DNA of 64,000 bases from Verrucomicrobiota bacterium (GTDB lineage Bacteria > Verrucomicrobiota > Verrucomicrobiia > Chthoniobacterales > SZAS-18): positions 1-64,000 of the forward strand of contig JAFEGM010000031.1 in the NCBI GenBank assembly GCA_018240025.1. The letters are read 5' to 3'. The notes under the pieces are model-generated. The model did no database searches, was not told the DNA's origin, and was given only the letters and a program-made list of their open reading frames with translations. A program made the position numbers and the translations under genes. Below, in pieces: positions 35,618-43,662 of the stretch. Position 1 is the stretch's first letter. Each line of letters opens with the position of its first letter.

Positions 35618-35947
35618 ATGGCTCAGAAATCCGACCTGCTGCAGGGGAGTCTCGACCTCCTCATCCTGCGCGTGCTCAGCCGCGGCGAACTGCACGGCTG
35701 GGGCATCACCCAGAAGCTCGAGCAGCTCTCGAAGAGCGCGCTGCAGGTGGACGAAGGCACGCTCTATCCCGCGCTCTATCGCATGGAGGCCAAAGGCTGG
35801 CTGCAGGCCGACTGGCGTCAGACGGAGAACAATCGCCGGGCCAAGTTTTACGCCCTCACCCGCAGCGGCCGCAAGCAGCTGAGCCAGGCTCAGGAGGACT
35901 GGCAGCGCATGTCGGCCATCGTCGACCTCATCCTCGAAACCGCCTGA
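35618..35947 (+). CDS. PadR-family transcriptional regulator
   Basis: Winged-helix regulator of 109 residues. It contains the family words QGSLDLLILRVL, LHGWGITQKLEQ, DEGTLYPALYRMEAKGWL and RRAKFYALTRSGRKQL. This short type regularly precedes orphan MacB/FtsX-like permeases in acidobacteria and relatives, exactly as here: the permease ATG follows two bases after the stop. AAGGAAG gives a good ribosome-binding site. It probably represses its own operon in response to an unknown ligand. Confidence 0.95.
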   Translation: MAQKSDLLQGSLDLLILRVLSRGELHGWGITQKLEQLSKSALQVDEGTLYPALYRMEAKGWLQADWRQTENNRRAKFYALTRSGRKQLSQAQEDWQRMSAIVDLILETA

Positions 35948-35949
35948 CC

Positions 35950-38601
35950 ATGAGCTTCTTCCACGGACTGAACTTCCGCCTGCGCGCCCTCTTCCGGAAG
36001 CGCGACCTCGAGCGCGAGATGCAGGAGGAAATGCGCTTTCATCTCGAACAGCGAGCGGCCGAGCGCGCCGACGAGGGTCTCTCGCCCGAGGAGGCGCGTC
36101 GCGCCGCGCTGCGCAAGTTCGGCAACGTCGGCAGCCTGCAGGAACGCGGTCGGGCCGCGCGCGGCTGGACCTGGCTGGAAAGCTTCGGCAAGGACCTGCG
36201 CCTCGCGCTCCGTGCGCTGCTGGGTTCGCCTGGCTTCGTCCTGCTGGCCGTGATCACGCTGGGGCTCGGCATCGGGGCGAACACGGCCATGTACAGCGTC
36301 TTTCTCTCCATCGCGCGCCGTCCGCTGCCGTATCCCGAGGTCAGTCAGCTGGAGCGCATCTATCGGAGCACGGCGCAGAACAAGGAGGGCGAGTTCTCGG
36401 CCGCCGACTACCTCGATTTCCGCGCCGCCGGCGGAGCCTACCAAGTCGCCGCCCAGGCCCGGGCGGAGTTCAATCTCGCCGATGCCGGCCGGCCGCCGGA
36501 GGTAGCGGCCGCTCTGCGGATCTCGGCCAATCTGCTCGGCCTACTCGGCGTGCAGCCGCAGCTCGGGCGCGATTTCCGGCCCGAGGAGGACGCTCCGGGG
36601 CGCGAACGGGTGCTCGTGATCAGCCACCGCTATTGGAAGAGTCGCTTCGGCCAGGCGCCCGACATCATCGGCCGCCAGGTGCGCATCGACGGCGTCTCGC
36701 ACGAGATCGTGGGGGTGCTGCCGGCCAGCTTCAACGACTGGCGGCATCTCGGCTGGGTCGATGTCTTCCGCCCGCTCGCGCTGACGCCCGCGGAAGCGAC
36801 CGACCGCGTCCAGCCGCGTCTGCGCTTCCTGGCGCGGCGTTCCACCTCGGTCACGCCCGAGCAGGGCGCCGCCTTCGTCAGCGCCTTCGCGCGACGCCTC
36901 GCGGCCGAGCACCCGGCTGAGAACGCGGAGAGCAGCTGGTGGACGGAGTCGCTCGCGGAGAGCGTGGTCGGCAACAACGGCCCCATGACGCTGGCCATGC
37001 TCATCGGCCTTTCCGGCTTCGTCCTGCTCATCGCCTGCTCGAACCTGGCCAACTTCCTCCTCGCCCGCACCATGGCCCGCGCGCGCGAGTATGCGGTGCG
37101 GGCGGCCCTCGGCGCTTCGCGCCTGCAGCTGCTGCGTCCGCTGGCGGCCGAGTCGCTGCTGCTGGCGCTCGGCGGCGGCGCCTGCGCTTTGGGGGTGGCC
37201 TACGTCTTCCTGCATTGGATGATGCTGCGCAGCACCGGCGACAACGGCGAGATGGTGCCGCTCGGTCTCGACTGGCCGGTGCTCACCTGGGCCTTCCTCG
37301 CCTCGCTCTTCACTGCGCTGGCCTTCGGCCTCGCCCCGGCGCTCTTCGCGCTGCGACTGAATGTGCAGGCGACGCTCAAGAGCGGCGCGCGCGGCTCGAC
37401 GGGCGGACGCTTCCAGCAGCGGCTGCGGCAGCTGCTCATCGTCGGGCAATTCGCCCTCGCCATGATCCTGCTGGTCGGCGCCGCGCTCTTCGTGCGCGGG
37501 CTGGCCGAGTTGAACACGCGGCGCGCTGGGTGGGAGTCGGACGGGCTCGTCACCGCCACGGTCTTGCTCCCGGGTCGGGAGTATCCGGGTGCGGCAGAGA
37601 TCGATGCCTTCCAGCGCGAGACCCGCGCGCGGCTGGAGGCGCTGCCCGGCGTGCAGTCGGTCTCGCTCTCGGGCACGATGCCGTTCTTCGGCTTCGGACT
37701 GGCGCGCAAGTTCGTCGTGCAGGGCCGCGAGCTGCCCAAAGCGGGCCAGGAGCCGGCGGCGGTCACCAATGCGGTCAGTCCCCGCTATTTCGAAACCGTG
37801 GGCACGCGCCTGCTGCAGGGGCGCGAATTCGCCGACTCCGATCAGCCCGACGCGCCGCGCGTCTTCATCGTCAACCAGGCCATGGCGCAGGGCCTCTTCC
37901 CCGGCGAGAGCGCGGTCGGACGCCGCCTCGGACGGATGCAGGGCAGTGCGATCGAGTGGGGCGAGATCGTCGGCGTGGTGGCCGACGTCAAGAGCGTCTA
38001 TGCCGAGAAGGATCCGGTCGCCTATCAGCTCTATCAACCGGTCGCGCAGGAGGCGCCCAAGCTGCTCGAGATCGGCGTGCGGGCGCGCGGCACCGCCGCG
38101 GCTGCGCTGGTCGACCCGATCCGCGCCGCCATGACCGAGCGACATCCCGACCTGCCGCTGCGCCGCCTCCAGCCGGCCAATGCGCGCATCGAGCGGGCCA
38201 ACTACCAGCTTGGCGTGCTGCGCGATCTGCTCGGCTGCTTCGCGCTCCTTGGGCTCGGGCTGGCCACGCTCGGCGTCTATGGCGTGATCGCCCGGACCAT
38301 GGCGCAGCGCGCCCCGGAGTTCGGCATCCGCCTCGCCCTCGGCGCGCGGGTGCGCGACATCACCCGGCTCGTGCTCGCCTCCGGGCTGAAGCTCGCGCTG
38401 CTCGGCGTGCTCTTCGGACTGGCCGGCGGCTACGGCGTCTCGCAACTGCTCGCCTCGGGCTATCCCGGCATGCAGTTGGAGAATGGCCCGGCCATGGGCG
38501 GCGTGGCGCTCCTGCTCGTCTGCGTCGCGCTGCTGGCGAGCTACCTGCCTGCCCGCCGGGCCGCCGGCATCAACCCGATGGAAACGCTCCGGGCCGATTG
38601 A
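35950..38601 (+). CDS. ABC-type orphan permease (ADOP/MacB-FtsX family)
   Basis: Inner-membrane protein of 883 residues. The N-terminal ~75 residues are the soluble ADOP leader (FRKRDLEREMQEEMRFHLE ... EARRAALRKFGN). A MacB periplasmic core domain and two FtsX permease halves follow: the first with helices near residues 95, 355-380, 400-430 and 450-475, and the second at the C-terminus with RRAAGINPMETLR. No ATPase gene is adjacent, so energising depends on a partner elsewhere or a different mechanism. The tight junction with padR (two bases) makes them one operon. Possible substrates include lipids, lipoproteins or antimicrobial peptides; none is shown. Confidence 0.92.
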   Translation: MSFFHGLNFRLRALFRKRDLEREMQEEMRFHLEQRAAERADEGLSPEEARRAALRKFGNVGSLQERGRAARGWTWLESFGKDLRLALRALLGSPGFVLLAVITLGLGIGANTAMYSVFLSIARRPLPYPEVSQLERIYRSTAQNKEGEFSAADYLDFRAAGGAYQVAAQARAEFNLADAGRPPEVAAALRISANLLGLLGVQPQLGRDFRPEEDAPGRERVLVISHRYWKSRFGQAPDIIGRQVRIDGVSHEIVGVLPASFNDWRHLGWVDVFRPLALTPAEATDRVQPRLRFLARRSTSVTPEQGAAFVSAFARRLAAEHPAENAESSWWTESLAESVVGNNGPMTLAMLIGLSGFVLLIACSNLANFLLARTMARAREYAVRAALGASRLQLLRPLAAESLLLALGGGACALGVAYVFLHWMMLRSTGDNGEMVPLGLDWPVLTWAFLASLFTALAFGLAPALFALRLNVQATLKSGARGSTGGRFQQRLRQLLIVGQFALAMILLVGAALFVRGLAELNTRRAGWESDGLVTATVLLPGREYPGAAEIDAFQRETRARLEALPGVQSVSLSGTMPFFGFGLARKFVVQGRELPKAGQEPAAVTNAVSPRYFETVGTRLLQGREFADSDQPDAPRVFIVNQAMAQGLFPGESAVGRRLGRMQGSAIEWGEIVGVVADVKSVYAEKDPVAYQLYQPVAQEAPKLLEIGVRARGTAAAALVDPIRAAMTERHPDLPLRRLQPANARIERANYQLGVLRDLLGCFALLGLGLATLGVYGVIARTMAQRAPEFGIRLALGARVRDITRLVLASGLKLALLGVLFGLAGGYGVSQLLASGYPGMQLENGPAMGGVALLLVCVALLASYLPARRAAGINPMETLRAD

Positions 38602-38640
38602 GGCGAGGCCCGTAGGTTCTCCACAATTCGTTAGGAAACG

Positions 38641-38980
38641 CTCTGCACGTCCGCGAGCAGCCCAGGACATAGGTCCGCCCACGACTTGGTAGGGATGCGC
38701 TCCCGCGCGTCCGCGAGCCGCCCATGACCCCCGCGTTCGCTCACGACTTGGTAGGGACGCGCTCTGCGCGTCCGCGAGCCGCCCAGGACATAGCGTCCGC
38801 CCACGACTTGGTAGGGATGCGCTTCCGCGCGTCCGCGAGCCGCCCAGGACATAGCGTCCGCCCACGACTTGGTAGGGATGCGCTCCCGCGCGTCCGCGAG
38901 CCGCCCAGGACATAGCAGCCGCCGACACCTGGTAGGGATGCGCGTCGCGCGTCCGCGAGCAGCGCAGGGCATAGCCTAGG
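38641..38980 (+). repeat. six tandem ~60-bp repeat units, forward orientation
   Basis: The core word GTCCGCGAG starts at 38649, 38709, 38770, 38831, 38892 and 38951, a 59-61 base period. Each unit carries GGTAGGGATGCGC next to GCGCGTCCGCGAG. Copies differ at several sites. The array starts about 40 bases after the orphan permease stop codon and contains no convincing gene. Confidence 0.92.
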
Positions 38981-39019
38981 CCGAGATTTGCCCCTGGTGC
39001 CTTCGGTCAAGGCGGCATC

Positions 39020-39240
39020 GATTTCACGCTCGCGGACGCGCAGAGCGCATCCCTATCAAGCCGTAAGCGAACGCGGGGGTCGTCGGCGACTCGCGGACGC
39101 GCAGAGCGCATCCCTACCCGTCGTGAGCGAACGCGGAGGTCGTCGGCGACTCGTGGACGCGCGGAGCTCGTCCCTACCAAGTCGTGAGCGAACGCGGAGG
39201 TCGTCGGCGACTCGCGGACGCGCGGAGCGCATCCCTACCG
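39020..39240 (-). repeat. four tandem ~60-bp repeat units, inverted orientation
   Basis: The same unit as at 38641-38980, but reversed: the reverse-complement core (CTCGCGGAC) starts at 39029, 39090, 39150 and 39211. The last unit overlaps the stop codon of the DUF1573 gene: the TAG read at 39237-39235 belongs to the repeat's GGTAGGGATGCGC word. Together the two arrays could fold into one large cruciform. Confidence 0.92.
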
Positions 39241-39903
39241 CACGAACGCGAACACCTGCGACGGTTTCGGCAGAGGACGACTTGTCTGCAGCACGAAGGT
39301 GGCTCGCGAGGGCGCGGCGGTGCTGTCGGGCGTGATCTCGATCCGATACCGGCCCTTCGCCGGCTGCGGCAGGAGCGCGACGCGATACCCGGGATCCTTC
39401 GTCTCGACGCCGGTCAGCTCCACGCCGGCATCTGGATGCACGTGGACCTCGAGGTACTTGGGGCCTGCCTCCTCATTCTGGGTCCAGCTGACCACGCGCG
39501 GCGCGATCTCCAAGGGCTGCGGGATGTCGAGGTGCAGATGCAGCTGTTGCACTTCGGCTCCGGCCTCGGAGGTCTGGACGTAAATGACGCTGTGCTGCGC
39601 GCCCTGCCGATCGCCGATCGTGTAGGTCGCCTTGATCACGCCGCCTTCGCCCGGGGCATACTGGCGCTTCTCCAGCTCCGGCACGGTGCAGCCGCAGCTG
39701 GCGCGGACGTTGAGAATGATGACCGGCTCCCGGCTGTCGTTGCGAAACGGAAATTCGGCCACTGCCTTCTCCGCCCCGAGCGCGATGGAAGGCGACCGCA
39801 CGGTCGCTTCCCACGTCAGCCCCGCCACCGCCGACGGAGCCACGCAGAAGAACGAGGAGAGCAGCAGCATGAACAGGGGGGCGCGCATCGAAGCAGGCAT
39901 CAC
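39235..39903 (-). CDS. DUF1573 exported protein
   Basis: Protein of 222 residues with a signal peptide (cleavage around residue 27, APSAVAG). The DUF1573 core follows: FPFRNDSREPVIILNVRASCGCTVPE, with the typical S-C-G-C (69-72), and the PGEGGVIKATY strand. DUF1573 proteins are Ig-like periplasmic modules of unknown function, common in Bacteroidetes and Verrucomicrobia. It is the last gene of the four-gene secreted-protein run, 17 bases after the 1235-residue protein. Its stop codon lies inside a repeat unit, so the C-terminus may have been set by repeat insertion. M6 (39888) is an alternative start. Confidence 0.85.
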   Translation of the reverse strand: MMPASMRAPLFMLLLSSFFCVAPSAVAGLTWEATVRSPSIALGAEKAVAEFPFRNDSREPVIILNVRASCGCTVPELEKRQYAPGEGGVIKATYTIGDRQGAQHSVIYVQTSEAGAEVQQLHLHLDIPQPLEIAPRVVSWTQNEEAGPKYLEVHVHPDAGVELTGVETKDPGYRVALLPQPAKGRYRIEITPDSTAAPSRATFVLQTSRPLPKPSQVFAFVR

Positions 39904-39920
39904 GCTGAGGCGACGTCCGA

Positions 39921-42900
39921 TTACTTGAGCGAGAATCCCACTCGCCAGAATCGCTTGCTCCCGCCGCTCGGCGGCAGCGTCAGCTCGAACTGACCGGGCA
40001 GCGTCTGCAGGAACTGCTCAGGCGTGTTGGCGAAGAAGCCGCCGGCCAGGTCAGGCGTGGTCTGGAGCTGGAACTGGAAGCGATTCGCGTAGATCGCCGG
40101 CAGATTGAACATGAGCTGGCTCATCCCGCCGCCGAGGGCGAAGAGCTTGGGCTGCGGCAGGCTGCTGAGCAGCACGGGCAGGCCGCCGTAGCTGGCGAAG
40201 TTCTGCGGATCCTTGCCGTCGAGATAGATCTGCAGGAACGACACGCCGGCCCCCGGCGCGGTGGCGAAGGGATCGACCCCGAGCTGGCCGAAGAAGAACA
40301 GCTGCCAGTCGTCCGGCAGCAGGCCGCTGCTGGCGAACGGAGTGGGCACCGGGATGCTCACGATCTCCGACTGCGGCACGCCGGCCACATCGACCACCTC
40401 GACCTGCGGTCCGCAGGGGCCATTCGGCAGGTCGACATAGGCCGTGACCGTCAGGCGCGTGCCGGGGGCCAGACTGATGCTGGCCGGGAAGGCGAACGGC
40501 GCGCCGTCGTAGTTGACCAGCGCCACGCTGCCCGCGTTGCCCGGGAAGGCATCGACGACGGTGCAGCTCGGCGTGACTCCGCCCGCCTTGACCAGGAGAT
40601 CGAGCGTGGCGGTCGGCCGTGCCGGCACCGCGGCCAGCACCTTGCCCAGGCCGGCGATGGCGCTGGTGTATTGGGCGTCAGTCAGGGAAGCATACGGCGC
40701 GCCGGGCAGCGGCGAGGCGGGCGGCTTGTTGCCGTAGCCGGGCGGGACGGCACCGGTGGCCAGGAATTGGCGCAGGGCGCCGACGGGCGGATCGAACGCG
40801 CCGCGCACCTCGTTGGCGTAGCGCGAGCTGATCCGGTAAACGTCGTTCGTGACGGCGCGCAGTTGGGCGATATCGGCATCGGCCGAGTTGCGCAGCGTGT
40901 TCTGGATGGCCGCGATGACGTCGGTCAGGCGATAGGCCGCGCCCGGCGGCGGCACGACCTGCAGCGCGCGCAGCTGCTCGGCGGTCGGATAGACCGCGCC
41001 GCTCGGCGTGGCATCGATCGGCCGCGCCGCCTCGCCTGCGCGGAAGCCGGTCAGCGAGAGATAGTTCGTCGGCGTGGCGGGCGGATTCGCCGCATTCGGC
41101 ACCGGCGGGGTGTAGCTGCCGGGGAGGAAGCCGCGTTCGAGGCAGCGCAGGAGCAGCCAGCGTTCGAAGACGAGCAGCGCCATGCTGTCGAGCGAGTCGA
41201 TGGTCACGGCCACCTGCGGCACGGCTGCGGCGGAGTTGTTGTAGAACGCGATGGCCCCCGCGATCCAGGCGTTGGCCTCCGCGATGTCGGAGCCGCCTCC
41301 GTAGTTACGCACGTAGTAGCTCGGCGTGCGGGCCGGCAGCGGGCAGAGCCCGACCAGCTCGCGGCCGATGGCGCTCGGGTAGTTCGCGGCCGGGCCGGGG
41401 CCGCCGATGGCGAAATTCACGCGACTGCTGAGGACGGTGAACCCGCCGTTGCCCTCGCCCGAAAGCGAGGTGAGGCGCGCCGACGGGTCCGTGAAGGGCA
41501 CCATCCAACCCTGCAGGCCGCCGTTGTCGCCCTGCGCGAGCAAGGCGCCGCCGAGATCGTAGGCAAAGATCTGGTTGCCCGGGGCCGGAGTGCCGTCGGC
41601 CTGCGGGGCGCCGGCGAGCAGGCTGGCGGCCGATTGCAGCGAGTAGCCGTTGAGCGATTGCGGACAGACGAAGAGTTCGACCGCCGAGGGATTCAGCCGG
41701 CCCGGGACGGCGACCAAGTTCGCGAGAATGCGGTTGAGGAAGCTCCCCAGCTCCTTCGGGTCGAGATTCGGCGGCGGCTGGAACGGGTTGTAGTGCAGGC
41801 CAATCTTCACGTAGTCCGGCACGCCGTCGTTGAGCGAGCTGAGCGCATCCGGAGAGACGCTGAAATCGAACTTGGCCGTCTTGATGGCCGTGCGCTGGCT
41901 GCCGACCTGGCCGTAGTACTCGACGATCGAGTTTTTGAAGCGCAGCAACGGACGGAAGGTCAGCCACCAGGCCTCGTAGGCGGCATCGCCCGGGTTCGTC
42001 GCTGGCTGCGCGCCGGGCGGTGCGTAGAGCGTCCAGGCGCCGCCCTGATCGCGGTAGTAGACCGACATCCCGGCGGGTGCGCTGAAGGAGAGCTGCACCG
42101 TCTTGGCGAAGAGTCCGCCGTTGGGCGAGATGAACGGCTCGCCGATCGACGATCCGGCCGCGCGGCTGAGCGAGAAGAACGAGAGGTTGGGCCGGTATTG
42201 ATTGAGCAGCACGTTGGTGGCGCCGGCGGGCGGCGCGCCCAGTGCGACCGCGGCCGACCCGCCCAGTCCTTGGGTCGCGCCGCGGTCGATCTCACCAGAG
42301 ACATCCAGATTTGCCGGCGGCACGGGTGCGTTGCCCGAGCTCCAGTCGCGCGCATTCAGCCGCGTGAGCAGCTTGGCAGTGGGCGAGACCAGCGGCTCGC
42401 CGGCGAAGACGAGCACGTTGCCGGCGCCGGCGCGCTTGCCGACCAGGCCGAAGGTTTGTCCGCCGACGTCGGTGAACTTCCCCGCGCTGCCGCTCCACTT
42501 GAAGTAGCGCGAGGTGGCCGTGCGGCCGTCGCCGGCCGGGCCGCGCAGCAGGTGAAAGCCTTGGAACGCCGCCAGCGCCACGGCGCCCGTGAACTGCTCG
42601 CCGGCGGGCGCGTTCAGCGTCTCGATCGGCGCGGAGAGCGTGGTGCCGTTGAAATCGAAATAGGCCGCCGTCGCGCCGTCCTGCGAGATGGCCAGCAGTC
42701 GCGGCGTGCCGCTGGTCGGGACGACGACGAGCTGGCCGAGCGGGAAGCCGACCGCGAAGGTCGCCGGCGCCGAGAGCGCGTAGGAATTCGCCACCGGCTC
42801 CGAAACCGTGCGCGAGGCGAAGCCGGTGTCGCCCGGCACCCAGGTGAGCAGGCAGGCGTAGGTCGCGGCGTTGAACGGCGCCAGGATCCAGGCCGAGCCG

Positions 42901-43628
42901 GCGGGCAGACCGGCCAGCGAGAGTCGCACCGGCGCGCCGACCTCGGCGGGCGAGAGCACGCGGAAGGTGTCGCTCGCGGCCAGCCGCTCCATGTAGCCGA
43001 AGGTGCCGCTGAGCGAGGTTTTCAGGACCGCGTTGTTGGTGCGGTCGAAGTACCCGGTGGAGACCCCGCGATTGAGGCTGAACGAGAGCGAGCCGATGGG
43101 GTTGTTGACGAACTGATCGAAGCTGCCGGCATTGGGCGCGGAGTTGAAGGCCGAGCCGATCCAGAGGTCGTCGGCCGAGATGGTGCCGTTGAGATTCGAA
43201 GCGGCCAGCGAGACCGGGCCGATCGGGTTGATGAAGAGCGCCTGCGGCACGACCGCACCGCCCAAGGTCGGCGCGAGCAGGTTGATGCGGTTGGCCTCCG
43301 GAGCGGTCACGGCCAGGGCGTCCTTGGTCGTGGCCAGCAGGCGGCCCGCGGCCACGCCGGTGACGTCGCCGATGCCGCTGGCCTTGGGCTCGTCCCATTG
43401 GAAGACGCCGGCGGAGGTCTGGTAAGCGATGCGGATGGCGCCGGAGACCTTGTCGACGATGACGACGTCGGGCAGACCGTTGCCGTCGAGATCGGCCCGG
43501 CCCGAGAATTCGGCCGCGGTTTCCTGGAAGGCGATGGGCGGCAACTGCGCCGAGGCATTCCCGAGCGGAACGGCGGAGGCCGCGAGAGCGAGCGCCGCAG
43601 CGGCGCGCAAAGAGCGAACGGATTTCAT
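39921..43628 (-). CDS. large exported protein with N-terminal FG-GAP/VCBS-like repeats
   Basis: Protein of 1235 residues with a signal peptide (cleavage after GNASAQ, about residue 28). Shortly after it is a VCBS/FG-GAP-like unit (SGRADLDGNGLPDVVIVD), a calcium-binding beta-propeller blade motif. The rest is beta-rich and mostly unassigned, with a chitobiase-like segment GMSVYYRDQGGAWTLY in the middle (near residue 510) and, near the C-terminus, a segment like those of secreted Verrucomicrobial proteins (LPDDWQLFFFGQLGVDPFA; PDLAGGFFANTPEQFLQTLPG) and FWRVGF. No catalytic residues are recognised. It is third in the four-gene run, 34 bases after the fibronectin-like protein gene, with no Shine-Dalgarno sequence. 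It is probably surface-associated or released. Confidence 0.8.
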   Translation of the reverse strand: MKSVRSLRAAAALALAASAVPLGNASAQLPPIAFQETAAEFSGRADLDGNGLPDVVIVDKVSGAIRIAYQTSAGVFQWDEPKASGIGDVTGVAAGRLLATTKDALAVTAPEANRINLLAPTLGGAVVPQALFINPIGPVSLAASNLNGTISADDLWIGSAFNSAPNAGSFDQFVNNPIGSLSFSLNRGVSTGYFDRTNNAVLKTSLSGTFGYMERLAASDTFRVLSPAEVGAPVRLSLAGLPAGSAWILAPFNAATYACLLTWVPGDTGFASRTVSEPVANSYALSAPATFAVGFPLGQLVVVPTSGTPRLLAISQDGATAAYFDFNGTTLSAPIETLNAPAGEQFTGAVALAAFQGFHLLRGPAGDGRTATSRYFKWSGSAGKFTDVGGQTFGLVGKRAGAGNVLVFAGEPLVSPTAKLLTRLNARDWSSGNAPVPPANLDVSGEIDRGATQGLGGSAAVALGAPPAGATNVLLNQYRPNLSFFSLSRAAGSSIGEPFISPNGGLFAKTVQLSFSAPAGMSVYYRDQGGAWTLYAPPGAQPATNPGDAAYEAWWLTFRPLLRFKNSIVEYYGQVGSQRTAIKTAKFDFSVSPDALSSLNDGVPDYVKIGLHYNPFQPPPNLDPKELGSFLNRILANLVAVPGRLNPSAVELFVCPQSLNGYSLQSAASLLAGAPQADGTPAPGNQIFAYDLGGALLAQGDNGGLQGWMVPFTDPSARLTSLSGEGNGGFTVLSSRVNFAIGGPGPAANYPSAIGRELVGLCPLPARTPSYYVRNYGGGSDIAEANAWIAGAIAFYNNSAAAVPQVAVTIDSLDSMALLVFERWLLLRCLERGFLPGSYTPPVPNAANPPATPTNYLSLTGFRAGEAARPIDATPSGAVYPTAEQLRALQVVPPPGAAYRLTDVIAAIQNTLRNSADADIAQLRAVTNDVYRISSRYANEVRGAFDPPVGALRQFLATGAVPPGYGNKPPASPLPGAPYASLTDAQYTSAIAGLGKVLAAVPARPTATLDLLVKAGGVTPSCTVVDAFPGNAGSVALVNYDGAPFAFPASISLAPGTRLTVTAYVDLPNGPCGPQVEVVDVAGVPQSEIVSIPVPTPFASSGLLPDDWQLFFFGQLGVDPFATAPGAGVSFLQIYLDGKDPQNFASYGGLPVLLSSLPQPKLFALGGGMSQLMFNLPAIYANRFQFQLQTTPDLAGGFFANTPEQFLQTLPGQFELTLPPSGGSKRFWRVGFSLK

Positions 43629-43662
43629 GGCGGAGCGGGGCTGGAGCTGGGCGAAAAGGCGC

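Noticed and set aside
38724..38915. Short reading frames in the 60-bp repeat arrays
   Set aside because: They simply translate the tandem repeat in several frames on both strands, with no start-site or codon evidence.
38641..39240. CRISPR array
   Set aside because: The units are contiguous near-identical copies of about 60 bases without unique spacers, they change orientation midway, and no cas gene is present.
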